DNA of 64,000 bases from Alphaproteobacteria bacterium UBA998 (GCA_002291925.1 DBAY01000057.1:7755-71754); one strand, 5' to 3'; shown: positions 41,121 through 50,084, counted from the first letter of the stretch. Made by a program: numbers and translations. The notes: generated by a model not told the origin, from the sequence alone.

Positions 41121-42488
41121 TCAGCTAATATGCCGCTCAATGCACTCGATCATCTGGCCGGCAATATCTTCGCCGGTCACGGTCTCAATACCCTCCAGCC
41201 CCGGTGAGGAGTTGATTTCCAGCACTTTCGGCCCGCTGCTACTGCGGATGATGTCGACGCCGGCGACCTTCAGCCCCATGATGCGGGCGGAGCGGATGGC
41301 CATGTCCTGCTCTTCCTGCGTCACCTGAACGATGGAGGCGGAGCCCCCAAGATGCAGGTTGGCGCGGAACTCGCCCTCGGCGGCCTGACGCTCCATCGAG
41401 CCGACCACCTTGTTATCGATCACGAAGCAGCGAATGTCGCGGCCCTGCGCTTCCTTGATGAATTCCTGCACGAGGATGTTGGCTTGCAGGCTCTTGAAGG
41501 CGTTGATGACGGATTCCGCCGCCTTACTAGTTTCCGCCAGCACCACGCCGCGCCCCTGCGTGCCTTCCAGCAGCTTGATGACCAGCGGCGCGCCGCCGAC
41601 CATCTTGATGAGGTCCTTTGTATCCAGCGGCGAGTTGGCGAACCCCGTCACCGGCATGTCGATGCCTTGCTCGGCCAGCATCTGCAGGGAGCGCAGTTTG
41701 TCGCGCGAGCGGGCGATGGCGGCAGCGTCGTTGAGGCAGAACACGCCCGCCGATTCGAAATGCCGCGTCACCGCGCAGCCATAGAAGGTCATGGAAGGGC
41801 GCAGACGGGGGATGACGGCGTCCACTTCCTCCAGAATCTCGCCGCCGCGATAGTGAATCTTCGCCTCGGCGGCGTTGATGTTCATGTAACAGTATTTCAC
41901 GTTCACGAAGCGCATTGTGTGGCCGCGCGCGGCTCCTGCCTCGATGAGGCGCTGGTTGGAATAGAGGTTCGGGTTGCTGCCCAGCACGAGGATATGCAGC
42001 CCCTTGCGGCTGACGCGCTTGGATTCGTAAAACCCCGCCGCCTTGGTGCCGCTCATGCGGCCGAGCATAAACCCGCGCTCCGGGTCGACGATGAAGCGGC
42101 CCACCATCGCCTCGCGGCCGAGCAGCATGCGGTAGCCCATCGGGTCGCGGTTGGTGAGGGTGATTTCGATGTCCCACGATTGCGCGCCCAGCTGCACGCG
42201 GGTGGCAATCACCGGACGCTGCTCCAGATGCCCGCTGGAGGATCGCACCTCGCGCCGCTCAATGAGTCGCGCCTCGCAGCGCTTGACAATCTTGCGGTTG
42301 GCCTGGATGGGATGCACATCAAAGCGTACCCACGGCACGCCTTTTTTGTCGAACACCTGAATGTTAAACGCGTGCAAGGATGACGTTTTGGCCCCTGAAT
42401 CCACCCGCGCCTTCACCGCGGGCAGCCCGAGCTCTGGCAGCACGCACCATTCCTCGCTGCCGATAATGATCTTGTCAGTGGTGCTCAC
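41121..42488 (-). CDS. Fusion of RimB-like aspartic protease and RimK-like ATP-grasp ligase
   Basis: The 455-residue protein has an N-terminal retropepsin-like domain (about 1-145) with ARVDSGAKTSSLHA (D30) and NRDPMGYRMLLGREAM, the Zn_protease/RimB family pattern. The C-terminal half (about 160-455) is a RimK ATP-grasp enzyme: GCAVTRHFESAGVFCLNDAA, LVIKLLEGTQGRGVVLAET, ILVQEFIKEAQGRDIRCFVI and VLEINSSPGLEGIE. RimK adds glutamate residues to the tail of ribosomal protein S6 in E. coli, and RimB-type proteases can remove them; the pairing in one chain is seen here, its activity is not. The start at 42488 is an ATG. Confidence 0.88.
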   Translation of the reverse strand: MSTTDKIIIGSEEWCVLPELGLPAVKARVDSGAKTSSLHAFNIQVFDKKGVPWVRFDVHPIQANRKIVKRCEARLIERREVRSSSGHLEQRPVIATRVQLGAQSWDIEITLTNRDPMGYRMLLGREAMVGRFIVDPERGFMLGRMSGTKAAGFYESKRVSRKGLHILVLGSNPNLYSNQRLIEAGAARGHTMRFVNVKYCYMNINAAEAKIHYRGGEILEEVDAVIPRLRPSMTFYGCAVTRHFESAGVFCLNDAAAIARSRDKLRSLQMLAEQGIDMPVTGFANSPLDTKDLIKMVGGAPLVIKLLEGTQGRGVVLAETSKAAESVINAFKSLQANILVQEFIKEAQGRDIRCFVIDNKVVGSMERQAAEGEFRANLHLGGSASIVQVTQEEQDMAIRSARIMGLKVAGVDIIRSSSGPKVLEINSSPGLEGIETVTGEDIAGQMIECIERHIS

Positions 42489-42554
42489 GCGTTTCTCCCT
42501 GTTCTGGGAGCAGGTTGTAGAGAAGGGAGGTGGGAATGCAAGAGGGTTTTGCCG

Positions 42555-42631
42555 TGGCGGACCCGAGACGATTCGAACGTCCGACCTTTGCCTTCGGAGG
42601 GCAACGCTCTATCCAGCTGAGCTACGGGTCC
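42555..42631 (-). tRNA. tRNA-Arg(CCG)
   Basis: A 77-nt tRNA with CCA. The reverse complement begins GGACCCGTAGCTCAGCTGGA, the anticodon stem TTGCC/GGCAA encloses CTCCGAA with anticodon CCG, and the T-arm is GGACGTTCGAATCGTC. Confidence 0.94.
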
Positions 42632-42789
42632 GCATGCGTAGGGGGCAGTTATAGACAAGCCGGGGCAGGGGGACAATAACATAATGCCAGGCGAACCTCC
42701 CGGTTTTTAGCGCCGGGAGGGCATCAGACGGCTGGATAGCCAATGCAGACAGCGCTAAGACCATTAAACCAACATAAGAAGCCCTGCTC

Positions 42790-44928
42790 ATGCCCGCTGC
42801 CGTGTCCGCCGCTTCCGAGAATCTCCAGAGCCTGGCCGAGGAGAAATCCAGTTCGTATCGCCGCATCAAGCGGCTGCTGGCGCGAGGGGAGGGGCCGCTT
42901 GGCTTCCTGCGCCGCCATCCGGACAGCAACAAGCAAGGGGTAAGCGCCACGGTGCGCGAGATTCAGCAGCAGCTGGAGCCAGTGGCGGAGTATATCAGCA
43001 ACACCTGGTGGAAGCTAATCCGCACGCATGAGCATCTCTATCTCGGCGCGACCTATGACGAGAAAGTGCCAAACTGCAAGCCGCTGCTCTATATCTCCGC
43101 AAAAGAGGACGAGGCGCGGGTGTGCGCGGAGCTGGAAACGGCCCGGCACAATCTGGTGACGCTCCTGCGCGAGGTGAATGCGCTGCGCGAGAAGGGATAT
43201 CTCTATAATTTCATTGTAAGCTGCCTTGAGGACGATTTCGACAAATCCATCGCGCGGGCCATCATCGAGAAGAATATCCGCAGCGAGGCGGACCTGCCCG
43301 CCATCGAAATCCGCCGCCTGCCGCCGATGGGCGAGCCGTTTGACCTGGCGGACGATGAGCATGGCTTGCTCTATGTGCCCAAGCCCTACATCGTGCCCGG
43401 CCCGCGCTTCGACGAGATGTATAACTGGGACACCGCGTTCCTCGTGAGCGGGCTGTTGCAGGACGAAAAATTCGAGCTTTCCAAGGATCTGGTGGATAAT
43501 TTCCTCTACCAGATTGAGCATTACGGCACGATCACCAACGGCACGCGCACCTATTATTACGACACCTACAAGCCCCGCTCCCAGCCGCCCTTGTTGACCG
43601 GGACCATCGTCGGCGTGTTCCTCAATTATCACCGCCTCACGGACCCGGAGCCTGCCAATGCCGCCGAATGGCTGGAGCGCGCGGCGACGCTCTCGGAGGC
43701 CTATCACCGCCATTGGATGACGCCCCCGCATTACCATGCGGAAAGCGGCCTCTCCATGTTCAGCTCGCATCTGCCGACGCCCGGCTACGAGGTGATTCAC
43801 AGCGAGCCGCGCCATTACAGCGAGGCACTGCGCCAGCTGCAGGCGATGTATGAGGAGCATGCGGCCACCCTCGCCGAGATGGCCACCATCCGTGATGCCA
43901 CGGCGCTGGATGACTATATCTGCGCGTTGCCATACCAGACCCGCAAGGACCTTTACTATCTCGAGCGCTTCACCGTACGCGATGAGTCAGGCCGCCCCAT
44001 CGGACTGAACGACGATTTCTACAAAGGCGACCGCGCCATGCGGGAAACGGGCTTCGACCCCTCGCGCCGTTTCGGATTCTTCAACGTCAACGTGCTGAAC
44101 TATCTGCCTGTCTGCCTCAGCTCGCTGCGGGTGAAGATGGAGGACGACATCGCGTGGATGTACGGCCAGCTGGAGCAGCTCGTGCCCGAACGCATCAGCG
44201 AGTGGCTTGAAAAGCAGGCCTACTGGCGCGGCATGGCCGACCGCACGCAATCGCTCATCAATGAATGGCTGTGGGATGAGGGCACCAAGCCGCATGACAG
44301 CGTGGGCAAGAAAACCGGGCCATTGCCGCCGTGCTACCGCGACCGCAACATCAGCCACGCGCTGTGCAGCAAGTACCATATTCCTGCTTTCCGCGATTAT
44401 GACTTTATCACCTCGCTCTACCCGCTCTGGGTCGGTGTGGCCTCCGGCGAGCAGGCGGATGCGACGGTGCGTTATCTCATTCCGCGCCTGAAGACCTCAT
44501 GGGGCATCATGACCTCCAGCCGCGAGACGGGCAGCCAGTGGGACAGGCCGATGATGTGGGCGCCACTGGTCATCATCGCCGTGGAAGCGCTGGAGCGTTA
44601 CGACTATTACCAGGAAGCCTTCGACATCGCGGTGGGCTTCCTGCGCACGCTGATTCAGGATTTCAGCCTCACCGGGAAGCTCTACGAAAAATATAACGGC
44701 CTCACCGGCACCTCCGGCACGTCGCATCTTATCGACAAGGGCTACAGCGCCAACGTGGAGGGCTTCGGCTGGACCAACAGCGTGGCGCTGGAGCTTTCCC
44801 GCGCCATCGAGCGGCTGAAATACAAGATGCGCAATGAAGCGGTGCCCGCGGATCTCGACATGCCCGTGACCACCACGGTGGTGCGTACCGAGGGCCTCTC
44901 CCGTCCCGGTAAGACGCTGACCGCTTGA
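42790..44928 (+). CDS. Trehalase-like glycoside hydrolase (GH37 type)
   Basis: The 712-residue protein has an unusual helical N-terminal region (1-180, with no signal peptide) followed by a trehalase (alpha/alpha)6 barrel: VPGPRFDEMYNWDTAFLVSG, TNGTRTYYYDTYKPRSQPPL and QWDRPMMWAPLVIIAVEALE. The first and last are the two trehalase signature patterns. It should act on trehalose or another alpha-glucoside in the cytoplasm; substrate specificity is inferred. It is not linked to other sugar genes. Confidence 0.82.
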   Translation: MPAAVSAASENLQSLAEEKSSSYRRIKRLLARGEGPLGFLRRHPDSNKQGVSATVREIQQQLEPVAEYISNTWWKLIRTHEHLYLGATYDEKVPNCKPLLYISAKEDEARVCAELETARHNLVTLLREVNALREKGYLYNFIVSCLEDDFDKSIARAIIEKNIRSEADLPAIEIRRLPPMGEPFDLADDEHGLLYVPKPYIVPGPRFDEMYNWDTAFLVSGLLQDEKFELSKDLVDNFLYQIEHYGTITNGTRTYYYDTYKPRSQPPLLTGTIVGVFLNYHRLTDPEPANAAEWLERAATLSEAYHRHWMTPPHYHAESGLSMFSSHLPTPGYEVIHSEPRHYSEALRQLQAMYEEHAATLAEMATIRDATALDDYICALPYQTRKDLYYLERFTVRDESGRPIGLNDDFYKGDRAMRETGFDPSRRFGFFNVNVLNYLPVCLSSLRVKMEDDIAWMYGQLEQLVPERISEWLEKQAYWRGMADRTQSLINEWLWDEGTKPHDSVGKKTGPLPPCYRDRNISHALCSKYHIPAFRDYDFITSLYPLWVGVASGEQADATVRYLIPRLKTSWGIMTSSRETGSQWDRPMMWAPLVIIAVEALERYDYYQEAFDIAVGFLRTLIQDFSLTGKLYEKYNGLTGTSGTSHLIDKGYSANVEGFGWTNSVALELSRAIERLKYKMRNEAVPADLDMPVTTTVVRTEGLSRPGKTLTA

Positions 44929-44949
44929 TATCCATCAAGGGGATTTCCA

Positions 44950-44978
44950 TTGACGGCAGATAGGATGCTCAGTATGTC
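44950..44978 (+). promoter_or_regulatory. Candidate promoter of the TIGR03118-type gene
   Basis: TTGACG at 44950-44955, a 17-base spacer, TATGTC at 44973-44978. The Fur-like site follows immediately. Confidence 0.5.
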
Positions 44979-44979
44979 A

Positions 44980-44996
44980 CTGAGAATCATTATCAG
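44980..44996 (+). promoter_or_regulatory. Fur-box-like site
   Basis: CTGAGAATCATTATCAG resembles the Fur consensus half-site pair GATAATGATAATCATTATC. It lies just downstream of the predicted -10 and before the start codon at 45006. It is a pattern match with two to three mismatches. Confidence 0.5.
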
Positions 44997-45005
44997 GATG
45001 TTGAT

Positions 45006-46250
45006 ATGTTCTCGATTAGCCTTGCCGTTGCCAGTCTTGTCAGCCTGATCGCGCTGCCGGTGCTGGCGGCCCCGTCCGCTTCTCAGCCGCAAAACCGTTA
45101 CGCGCTGGAGGTGTTCCACGCGAACGACGCGCAGTACCAGCCCTCGCTGGGCGTGGAAAAGCCGTTCGTCAATGCGTGGGGCATCGCCATCCGTCCCAAA
45201 GGGGCGGGCGGGCATTTCTGGGTCACCGCGAAGGATATCAGCTATGAATATGTCGGCGATGTGCGGGCCTCGGCGGATGAGAAACTGCGCCCGATGCATC
45301 AGGACGAGTTGAAAATCGTGAAGCTGCCGGTGGGGGGAGCGGACAAGTTCGCCACGGGCACCGTCTTCTCCGGCAGTGACCGGAACTTCACCATCACGCA
45401 AGAGATTTCCGGCAAGGAGCCCATCACCGCCCCCGCCAAATTCCTCTTCGCTAGTGACGGCGGCATCATCTCCGCCTGGACGGAGCGCAAGCTGCCGGAT
45501 GGCAGTTTCGATCGTTCCGGCGAGGCCATCACGGTCATTGATCAGTCGAAGCAGGGCGCGCAATTCTTCGGAATCGCGGTCAGCCATGATTACAGCCGCC
45601 TCTACGCCGCCGATTTCGGCCGCAAGCCGGCCATCAAGGTATTTGACGGGCAGTTCAGGCCGCTCGATATCCGCTTCGACCAGCCCTTCGACATTAACAA
45701 GGATGGCGACGTGGAGCCCGGCGAGTTCGCGCCCTTCAACGTGCAGGCACTCACCACACCTGCAGGTGAAAACCACCTCTTCGTCACCTATGCGCGCACG
45801 CGTGCCTGCCCTGACAAGGCCGTAACCGAAGGCGATTGCGCGGCAGGCCAGATTTATCCGGGCGAGGAAGACAAAACCGCAGGCGCGGGCAGGTTGGCCG
45901 AATTCACCGAAGACGGCAAGCTGGTGCGCGTGTGGCCGGATGATCGCCACCTCACCGCGCCCTGGGGCGTTGCTTATGCCCCGGCGAATTTTGGCAAGCT
46001 CTCCAACGCGCTCCTCGTCGGCAATTTCGGCGATGGCACCATTGCCGCCTTTGATGCCAAAACGCACGCGTTCATCGATGTGCTGCGCGATGCCGAGGGC
46101 AACCCCTTTGCGCTGGAAGGGCTGTGGGGCCTGCTGTTTGGCAATGGCGAAGGCCTGGGCGATACCAATGCGCTTTACGTAGCCGCCGGTCCGCAGGATG
46201 AGGAAGACGGTGTGTTTGGCGCGCTTCGTCCCGTGACGCAGGCTCCTTAA
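45006..46250 (+). CDS. Secreted TIGR03118-type beta-propeller protein
   Basis: The 414-residue protein has a signal peptide (MFSISLAVASLVSLIALPVL then AAPSA). The body is strand-rich with NHL-like repeats: NAWGIAIRPKGAGGHFWVTA, GIAVSHDYSRLYAADFGRKP and APWGVAYAPANFGKLSNALL. The TIGR03118 pattern is recognised by LVGNFGDGTIAAFDAKTHAF and GLWGLLFGNG. Function of the family is unknown. The Fur-like site upstream suggests an iron link. Confidence 0.78.
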   Translation: MFSISLAVASLVSLIALPVLAAPSASQPQNRYALEVFHANDAQYQPSLGVEKPFVNAWGIAIRPKGAGGHFWVTAKDISYEYVGDVRASADEKLRPMHQDELKIVKLPVGGADKFATGTVFSGSDRNFTITQEISGKEPITAPAKFLFASDGGIISAWTERKLPDGSFDRSGEAITVIDQSKQGAQFFGIAVSHDYSRLYAADFGRKPAIKVFDGQFRPLDIRFDQPFDINKDGDVEPGEFAPFNVQALTTPAGENHLFVTYARTRACPDKAVTEGDCAAGQIYPGEEDKTAGAGRLAEFTEDGKLVRVWPDDRHLTAPWGVAYAPANFGKLSNALLVGNFGDGTIAAFDAKTHAFIDVLRDAEGNPFALEGLWGLLFGNGEGLGDTNALYVAAGPQDEEDGVFGALRPVTQAP

Positions 46251-46280
46251 GCTGAGGGCATTAGCCCAATTCACAATCGT

Positions 46281-46393
46281 GTCATTCCAGCGAAAGCTGG
46301 AATCCAGAGGGCGCTAGCCGCGCATGAGGCATTCTTTGTTTTGCGCTGGATTCCCGATCGGCGCTCGGCTGCGCCTCACTGGTCGGGAATGAG
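46281..46393. repeat. Palindromic repeat, GTCATTCCAGCG type
   Basis: Same unit as at 40997-41109, with arms GTCATTCCAGCGAAAGCTGG and CTGGTCGGGAATGAG. Confidence 0.85.
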
Positions 46394-46440
46394 AATGTTT
46401 TATAGCACCTTGATCTTACAAACTTTGATTTCATCATTTT

Positions 46441-46459
46441 TAATGAGAATGAGTTGCAT
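46441..46459 (+). promoter_or_regulatory. Fur-box-like site overlapping the bfd -35
   Basis: TAATGAGAATGAGTTGCAT resembles a Fur site and overlaps the -35 hexamer of the promoter at 46454-46482. Confidence 0.5.
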
Positions 46460-46482
46460 CTTTCGGCTGTTTTCGATAGAAT
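46454..46482 (+). promoter_or_regulatory. Candidate promoter of bfd
   Basis: TTGCAT (46454-46459) and TAGAAT (46477-46482) with a 17-base spacer. Confidence 0.5.
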
Positions 46483-46515
46483 GAAAATCGTTCGCATGTG
46501 CTGCCCGAAGGATTT

Positions 46516-46698
46516 ATGTATCTCTGTATCTGCAATTGCCTGAAAGAAAAGGACGTCTGCTCCGTTGCGCAGGGATCGCGCACGGTGAGCGAGGTGTATA
46601 AAAAGCTTGGCTGCCAGCCCCAGTGTGGCAAGTGCGTCAGCTTCGTGCGCGAGCATTATCTTTCGAAGTCGCGACAAACTTCTGCAGTTGCGAATTAA
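46516..46698 (+). CDS. bfd: Bacterioferritin-associated ferredoxin
   Basis: A 60-residue protein with four cysteines in the Bfd pattern CICN...CQPQCGKC, which hold a 2Fe-2S cluster. It reduces the bacterioferritin core to release iron. The ATG at 46516 follows GAAGGA; the GTG at 46498 is less likely. bfr is 74 bases downstream. Confidence 0.93.
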   Translation: MYLCICNCLKEKDVCSVAQGSRTVSEVYKKLGCQPQCGKCVSFVREHYLSKSRQTSAVAN

Positions 46699-46772
46699 TC
46701 GCCCTCTTTTTGCTTGAAACAGGCGCGCGCTGACACGTAACGTAGCGTCGACTGAAATTTACGGAGGGTTCC

Positions 46773-47237
46773 ATGGCCACCAGTGCCGACGTCGTCGCCG
46801 CGCTCAACCTGATTCTGAAAAACGAGCTGACGGCTATCAACCAGTATTTCCTGCATTCGCGCATGCTGCGCCACCTCGGCTATCAGAAAATGGCGCAGAA
46901 GGAATACGAGGAATCCATCGACGAGATGAAGCACGCCGACCGCATCATGGAACGCATCTTCATGATCGGCGGCCTGCCTAACCTGCAGGACATCGGCCGC
47001 CTGATGATCGGCGAGAACCCCATCGAGATCGTCGAGTGCGACTACAAGCTGGAACTGGTGGTGCTGGAAGACCTCAAGAAAGCCCACGCCGTCTGCGAGG
47101 AAGCCAATGACCGCACGACGGTTAACCTCGTAGAAGAAATCCTCGCCAGCGAAGAGAAGCACATTGAGGAACTGAAAGCCCAACTCGGCCTCATCAAGGC
47201 GATGGGTGAGCAGAACTATCTGCAGTCGCAGGTGTAA
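46773..47237 (+). CDS. bfr: Bacterioferritin
   Basis: A 154-residue iron-storage subunit with a four-helix di-iron centre: NELTAINQYFLHSRML, DEMKHADRIMERIFMIGGLP (with the heme-ligand Met of Bfr), EIVECDYKLE and ASEEKHIEELKAQL. The start follows GGAGGG. It is paired with bfd. A probable hairpin downstream covers the next gene's ribosome-binding site. Confidence 0.95.
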   Translation: MATSADVVAALNLILKNELTAINQYFLHSRMLRHLGYQKMAQKEYEESIDEMKHADRIMERIFMIGGLPNLQDIGRLMIGENPIEIVECDYKLELVVLEDLKKAHAVCEEANDRTTVNLVEEILASEEKHIEELKAQLGLIKAMGEQNYLQSQV

Positions 47238-47278
47238 GCTAATAAAATTTTCACCATTGCTATCTATGGTGGAAATAT

Positions 47279-48400
47279 ATGCTGCGCGCTTGGACGATAG
47301 GCGAGAGAATTCCATCCATTATTGGCCGGACAGGATCTCGCGATAAATTTCATTTCGATACGATGGCTGGGCGCTACATCGTCCTGTGCCTGGTTGGTTC
47401 AGCAGGCATTGAAAAGAACGCCGAGGCGCTCAGGCATATGATGAGTCATCGCTTCGATGATACGTTCTCTTCCTTTTTCGCGGTCAGCATAGACCAAGGC
47501 GACGAGGATCATAAAAGGTTAGGAGATCGAGAGTCGGGCGTACGGACCTTCTGGGACTTCGATCATCGCATCAGCTTGACACTGGGAGCGATGGACGCAC
47601 CCGCACCGGGGCAAGCGGTCAGCTATATGCCCTCGACGCTCATCCTCGACCCCAACTTGCGCGTGATCGCACATATTCCTCTGAAGGACTCTGCCCAGCA
47701 CAACGCTCTATTTGACCTGACGATGGCGGCGCTGAGGCCTGTCAATGATTATGCCGGTGTCCCAATCCATGCGCCTGTCCTGGTCGTCCCCCATGTGTTC
47801 GAGCATGAATTCTGCCGCAAGCTTATTGATGAGTATCAGCGCCATGGCGGGCAGGATTCTGGCTTCATGCGTGAAGTCAATGGGAAGACCGTCGGCGTCT
47901 ATGATTACAGCTTCAAGCGCCGCAGTGACTATTTCTTCGATCAGGATAATGAAATGACTGATCAGGTACGCCGCAGAATTGTCCGCCGGCTTTTACCAGA
48001 GATAAAAAGAGCTTTTAGCTTCGAGGTTACCCGTATGGAGCGCTATGTCGTCTCCTGCTATGAAAGCGAAACCCAAGGCTTCTTCCGCCCGCACCGTGAT
48101 AATACTACACCGGCAACAGCACATCGCCGTTTCGCATGTTCCATTAATCTCAACGCGGAAGAATATGAGGGTGGCGATCTGCGCTTTCCCGAGTTTGGCA
48201 CCCATACCTATCGCCCCCCTACCGGCGGGGCGGTGGTGTTCTCATGCACGCTCCTGCATGAGGCAACGCCAGTCATAAAAGGGACGCGATATGCCTTCCT
48301 GCCTTTCTTCTATGATGAGGCCGCTGCCAAGATCCGTGAAGAAAACCTTGCGCATCTCAGCAGCGACGTCATCGATAACAGAACAGCTGGCGCGGCTTAG
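47279..48400 (+). CDS. Fusion of a thioredoxin-fold domain and a 2-oxoglutarate/Fe(II) oxygenase
   Basis: The 373-residue protein has two domains. Residues 1-150 look like a redoxin/peroxiredoxin fold (GRYIVLCLVGSAGIEKN, FDHRISLTLGAMDAP, YMPSTLILDPNLRVIAHI) but lack the peroxidatic Cys motif. Residues 165-350 form a 2OG-Fe(II) oxygenase: H272 and D274 in FRPHRDNTTP, H327 in CTLLHEATPV and R337 in KGTRYAFLPFFYD are the iron and 2-oxoglutarate ligands. It follows bfr by 41 bases, so an iron or oxidative-stress role is plausible. Its stop overlaps the convergent serA stop. The substrate is not known. Confidence 0.82.
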   Translation: MLRAWTIGERIPSIIGRTGSRDKFHFDTMAGRYIVLCLVGSAGIEKNAEALRHMMSHRFDDTFSSFFAVSIDQGDEDHKRLGDRESGVRTFWDFDHRISLTLGAMDAPAPGQAVSYMPSTLILDPNLRVIAHIPLKDSAQHNALFDLTMAALRPVNDYAGVPIHAPVLVVPHVFEHEFCRKLIDEYQRHGGQDSGFMREVNGKTVGVYDYSFKRRSDYFFDQDNEMTDQVRRRIVRRLLPEIKRAFSFEVTRMERYVVSCYESETQGFFRPHRDNTTPATAHRRFACSINLNAEEYEGGDLRFPEFGTHTYRPPTGGAVVFSCTLLHEATPVIKGTRYAFLPFFYDEAAAKIREENLAHLSSDVIDNRTAGAA

Positions 48401-49974
48401 AAGCGCAGCACTTTCGCCTGTTTCACGTTCGGCAGCTTGGCGACCTTGTCAACGAGGGCGCTGTCGATTTCCTGATCAACCTCGATGAGCGCCACGGCGT
48501 CATCATGGCCTTCGTTACGGCCGAGCTGGAAGTTGGCGATGTTCACCTTGTGCTCACCCAGCAGCGAGCCGACGCCGCCCACGAGACCCGGCTTGTCCTC
48601 GTTATGCACGAAGAGCATGATCGGGCCGAGTGAGGCTTCCAGCTTCACGCCATGCAGGTCCACGATCCGCGGCGCTCCAGCGAAGACGGTGCCCGCGATG
48701 GTGCGGGTGCGCTTGTCAGTGGTGACAGTGACACGCATCAAGCTCTGGTAATGGCTGGAGAGGCTGTCGCGCTTGGTTTCGCTGATCTCGATGCCGCGCT
48801 CGCGGGCGATGACCGGCGCGTTGACCATGTTCACGGATGCGATCTGCGGCTTCAGCAGGCCTTCCAGCGCCACGGCGGTGAGCGGCTTGGTGTTCAGCCC
48901 GGCCACACGGCCTTCATACTCGATGACCACGGACTTTAGCCCCGTCTCGATGAGCTGGCCCGCGAAGCTGCCGAGCTTGCCCGCGAGTTCCAGATAGGGC
49001 TTCAGCTTCTTTGCATCTTCCGCCGAGACAGAGGGCATGTTGATGGCGTTGGTAACGGCGCCGTTCACAAGGAAATCAGCCATTTGTTCCGCCACCTGCA
49101 CAGCGACGTTCTCCTGCGCTTCTGTGGTGGAGGCGCCGAGGTGCGGAGTGCAGACGACGTTTTCCAGCCCGAACAGCGGATTGCTCTCGGCGGGCTCCTT
49201 CTCGAACACGTCAAGCGCCGCCCCGGCAACATGACCGGATTCGATGGCATCCTTCAGGGCGCATTCGTCAATCAGGCCGCCACGGGCGCAGTTGACGATG
49301 CGCACACCTTTTTTGCACTGGGCCAGCCGTTCCTTGTTGAGGATGTTGCGGGTGGAATCATTCAGCGGTGTGTGTAAAGTGATGAAATCGGCGCGCTTCA
49401 GCAGGTCATCCAGTTCCACTTTTTCCACGTTCAAATCGCGGGCACGCTCGGCGGAGAGGAAGGGATCATAGACCACCACCTTCATCTTCAGCCCCTGTGC
49501 GCGGTCGGCGACGATGGAGCCGATATTGCCGCAGCCGATCATGCCCAGCACTTTGCCATACAGCTCAACGCCCATGTATTTGTTCTTCTCCCACTTGCCC
49601 GCATGTGTGGAGGCGTTGGCCTGCGGAATCTGGCGGGCCAGCGCCATCATGAGGGAAATGGTATGCTCGGCGGTGGTGATGGAGTTGCCAAACGGCGTGT
49701 TCATTACGACGACACCACGCCCGGTGGCAGCGGGCACGTCCACGTTATCGACGCCAATACCGGCGCGGCCGATAACTTTCAGGTTCTTCGCCGCGTCCAG
49801 AATCCGTGGGGTGACCTTGGTGGCGGAGCGGATGGCGAGGCCATCATAGTCGCCGATGATCTTAATTAGCTCATCCGGTGCAAGGCCGGTTTTCACGTCC
49901 ACTTCGACGCCACCCTGCTTGAAGATGTCAATCGCCTGCGGGCTGAGTTTGTCGCTAATGAGAACTTTGGGCAT
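48397..49974 (-). CDS. serA: D-3-phosphoglycerate dehydrogenase SerA
   Basis: A 525-residue first enzyme of serine synthesis. It shows the NAD-binding IGCGNIGSIVADRAQGLKMK, RGGLIDECALKDAI, the catalytic HLGASTTEAQENVA, an allosteric substrate-binding domain, and a C-terminal ACT domain (FVHNEDKPGLVGGVGSLLGE), where serine should inhibit. serC follows downstream in the same direction of transcription order (serC then serA) with a palindromic repeat between. Confidence 0.96.
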   Translation of the reverse strand: MPKVLISDKLSPQAIDIFKQGGVEVDVKTGLAPDELIKIIGDYDGLAIRSATKVTPRILDAAKNLKVIGRAGIGVDNVDVPAATGRGVVVMNTPFGNSITTAEHTISLMMALARQIPQANASTHAGKWEKNKYMGVELYGKVLGMIGCGNIGSIVADRAQGLKMKVVVYDPFLSAERARDLNVEKVELDDLLKRADFITLHTPLNDSTRNILNKERLAQCKKGVRIVNCARGGLIDECALKDAIESGHVAGAALDVFEKEPAESNPLFGLENVVCTPHLGASTTEAQENVAVQVAEQMADFLVNGAVTNAINMPSVSAEDAKKLKPYLELAGKLGSFAGQLIETGLKSVVIEYEGRVAGLNTKPLTAVALEGLLKPQIASVNMVNAPVIARERGIEISETKRDSLSSHYQSLMRVTVTTDKRTRTIAGTVFAGAPRIVDLHGVKLEASLGPIMLFVHNEDKPGLVGGVGSLLGEHKVNIANFQLGRNEGHDDAVALIEVDQEIDSALVDKVAKLPNVKQAKVLRF

Positions 49975-50003
49975 TGCAGATAGTCTCCATTTTTATTGTT
50001 TCT

Positions 50004-50075
50004 GTCATCCCCGCGCAGGCGGGAATCCATATTCCAGAATCCGGAGTTATGGATCCCCGCCTTCGCGGGGATGAC
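50004..50075. repeat. Palindromic repeat, GTCATCCCCGCG type
   Basis: GTCATCCCCGCGCAGGCGGG and CCCGCCTTCGCGGGGATGAC are the inverted arms, in the serC-serA gap. Confidence 0.8.
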
Positions 50076-50084
50076 ATGTTTAAA

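Noticed and set aside
44742..46274. 510-codon frame antisense to the propeller gene
   Set aside because: The plus strand carries a signal peptide and repeat pattern; the minus frame has neither.
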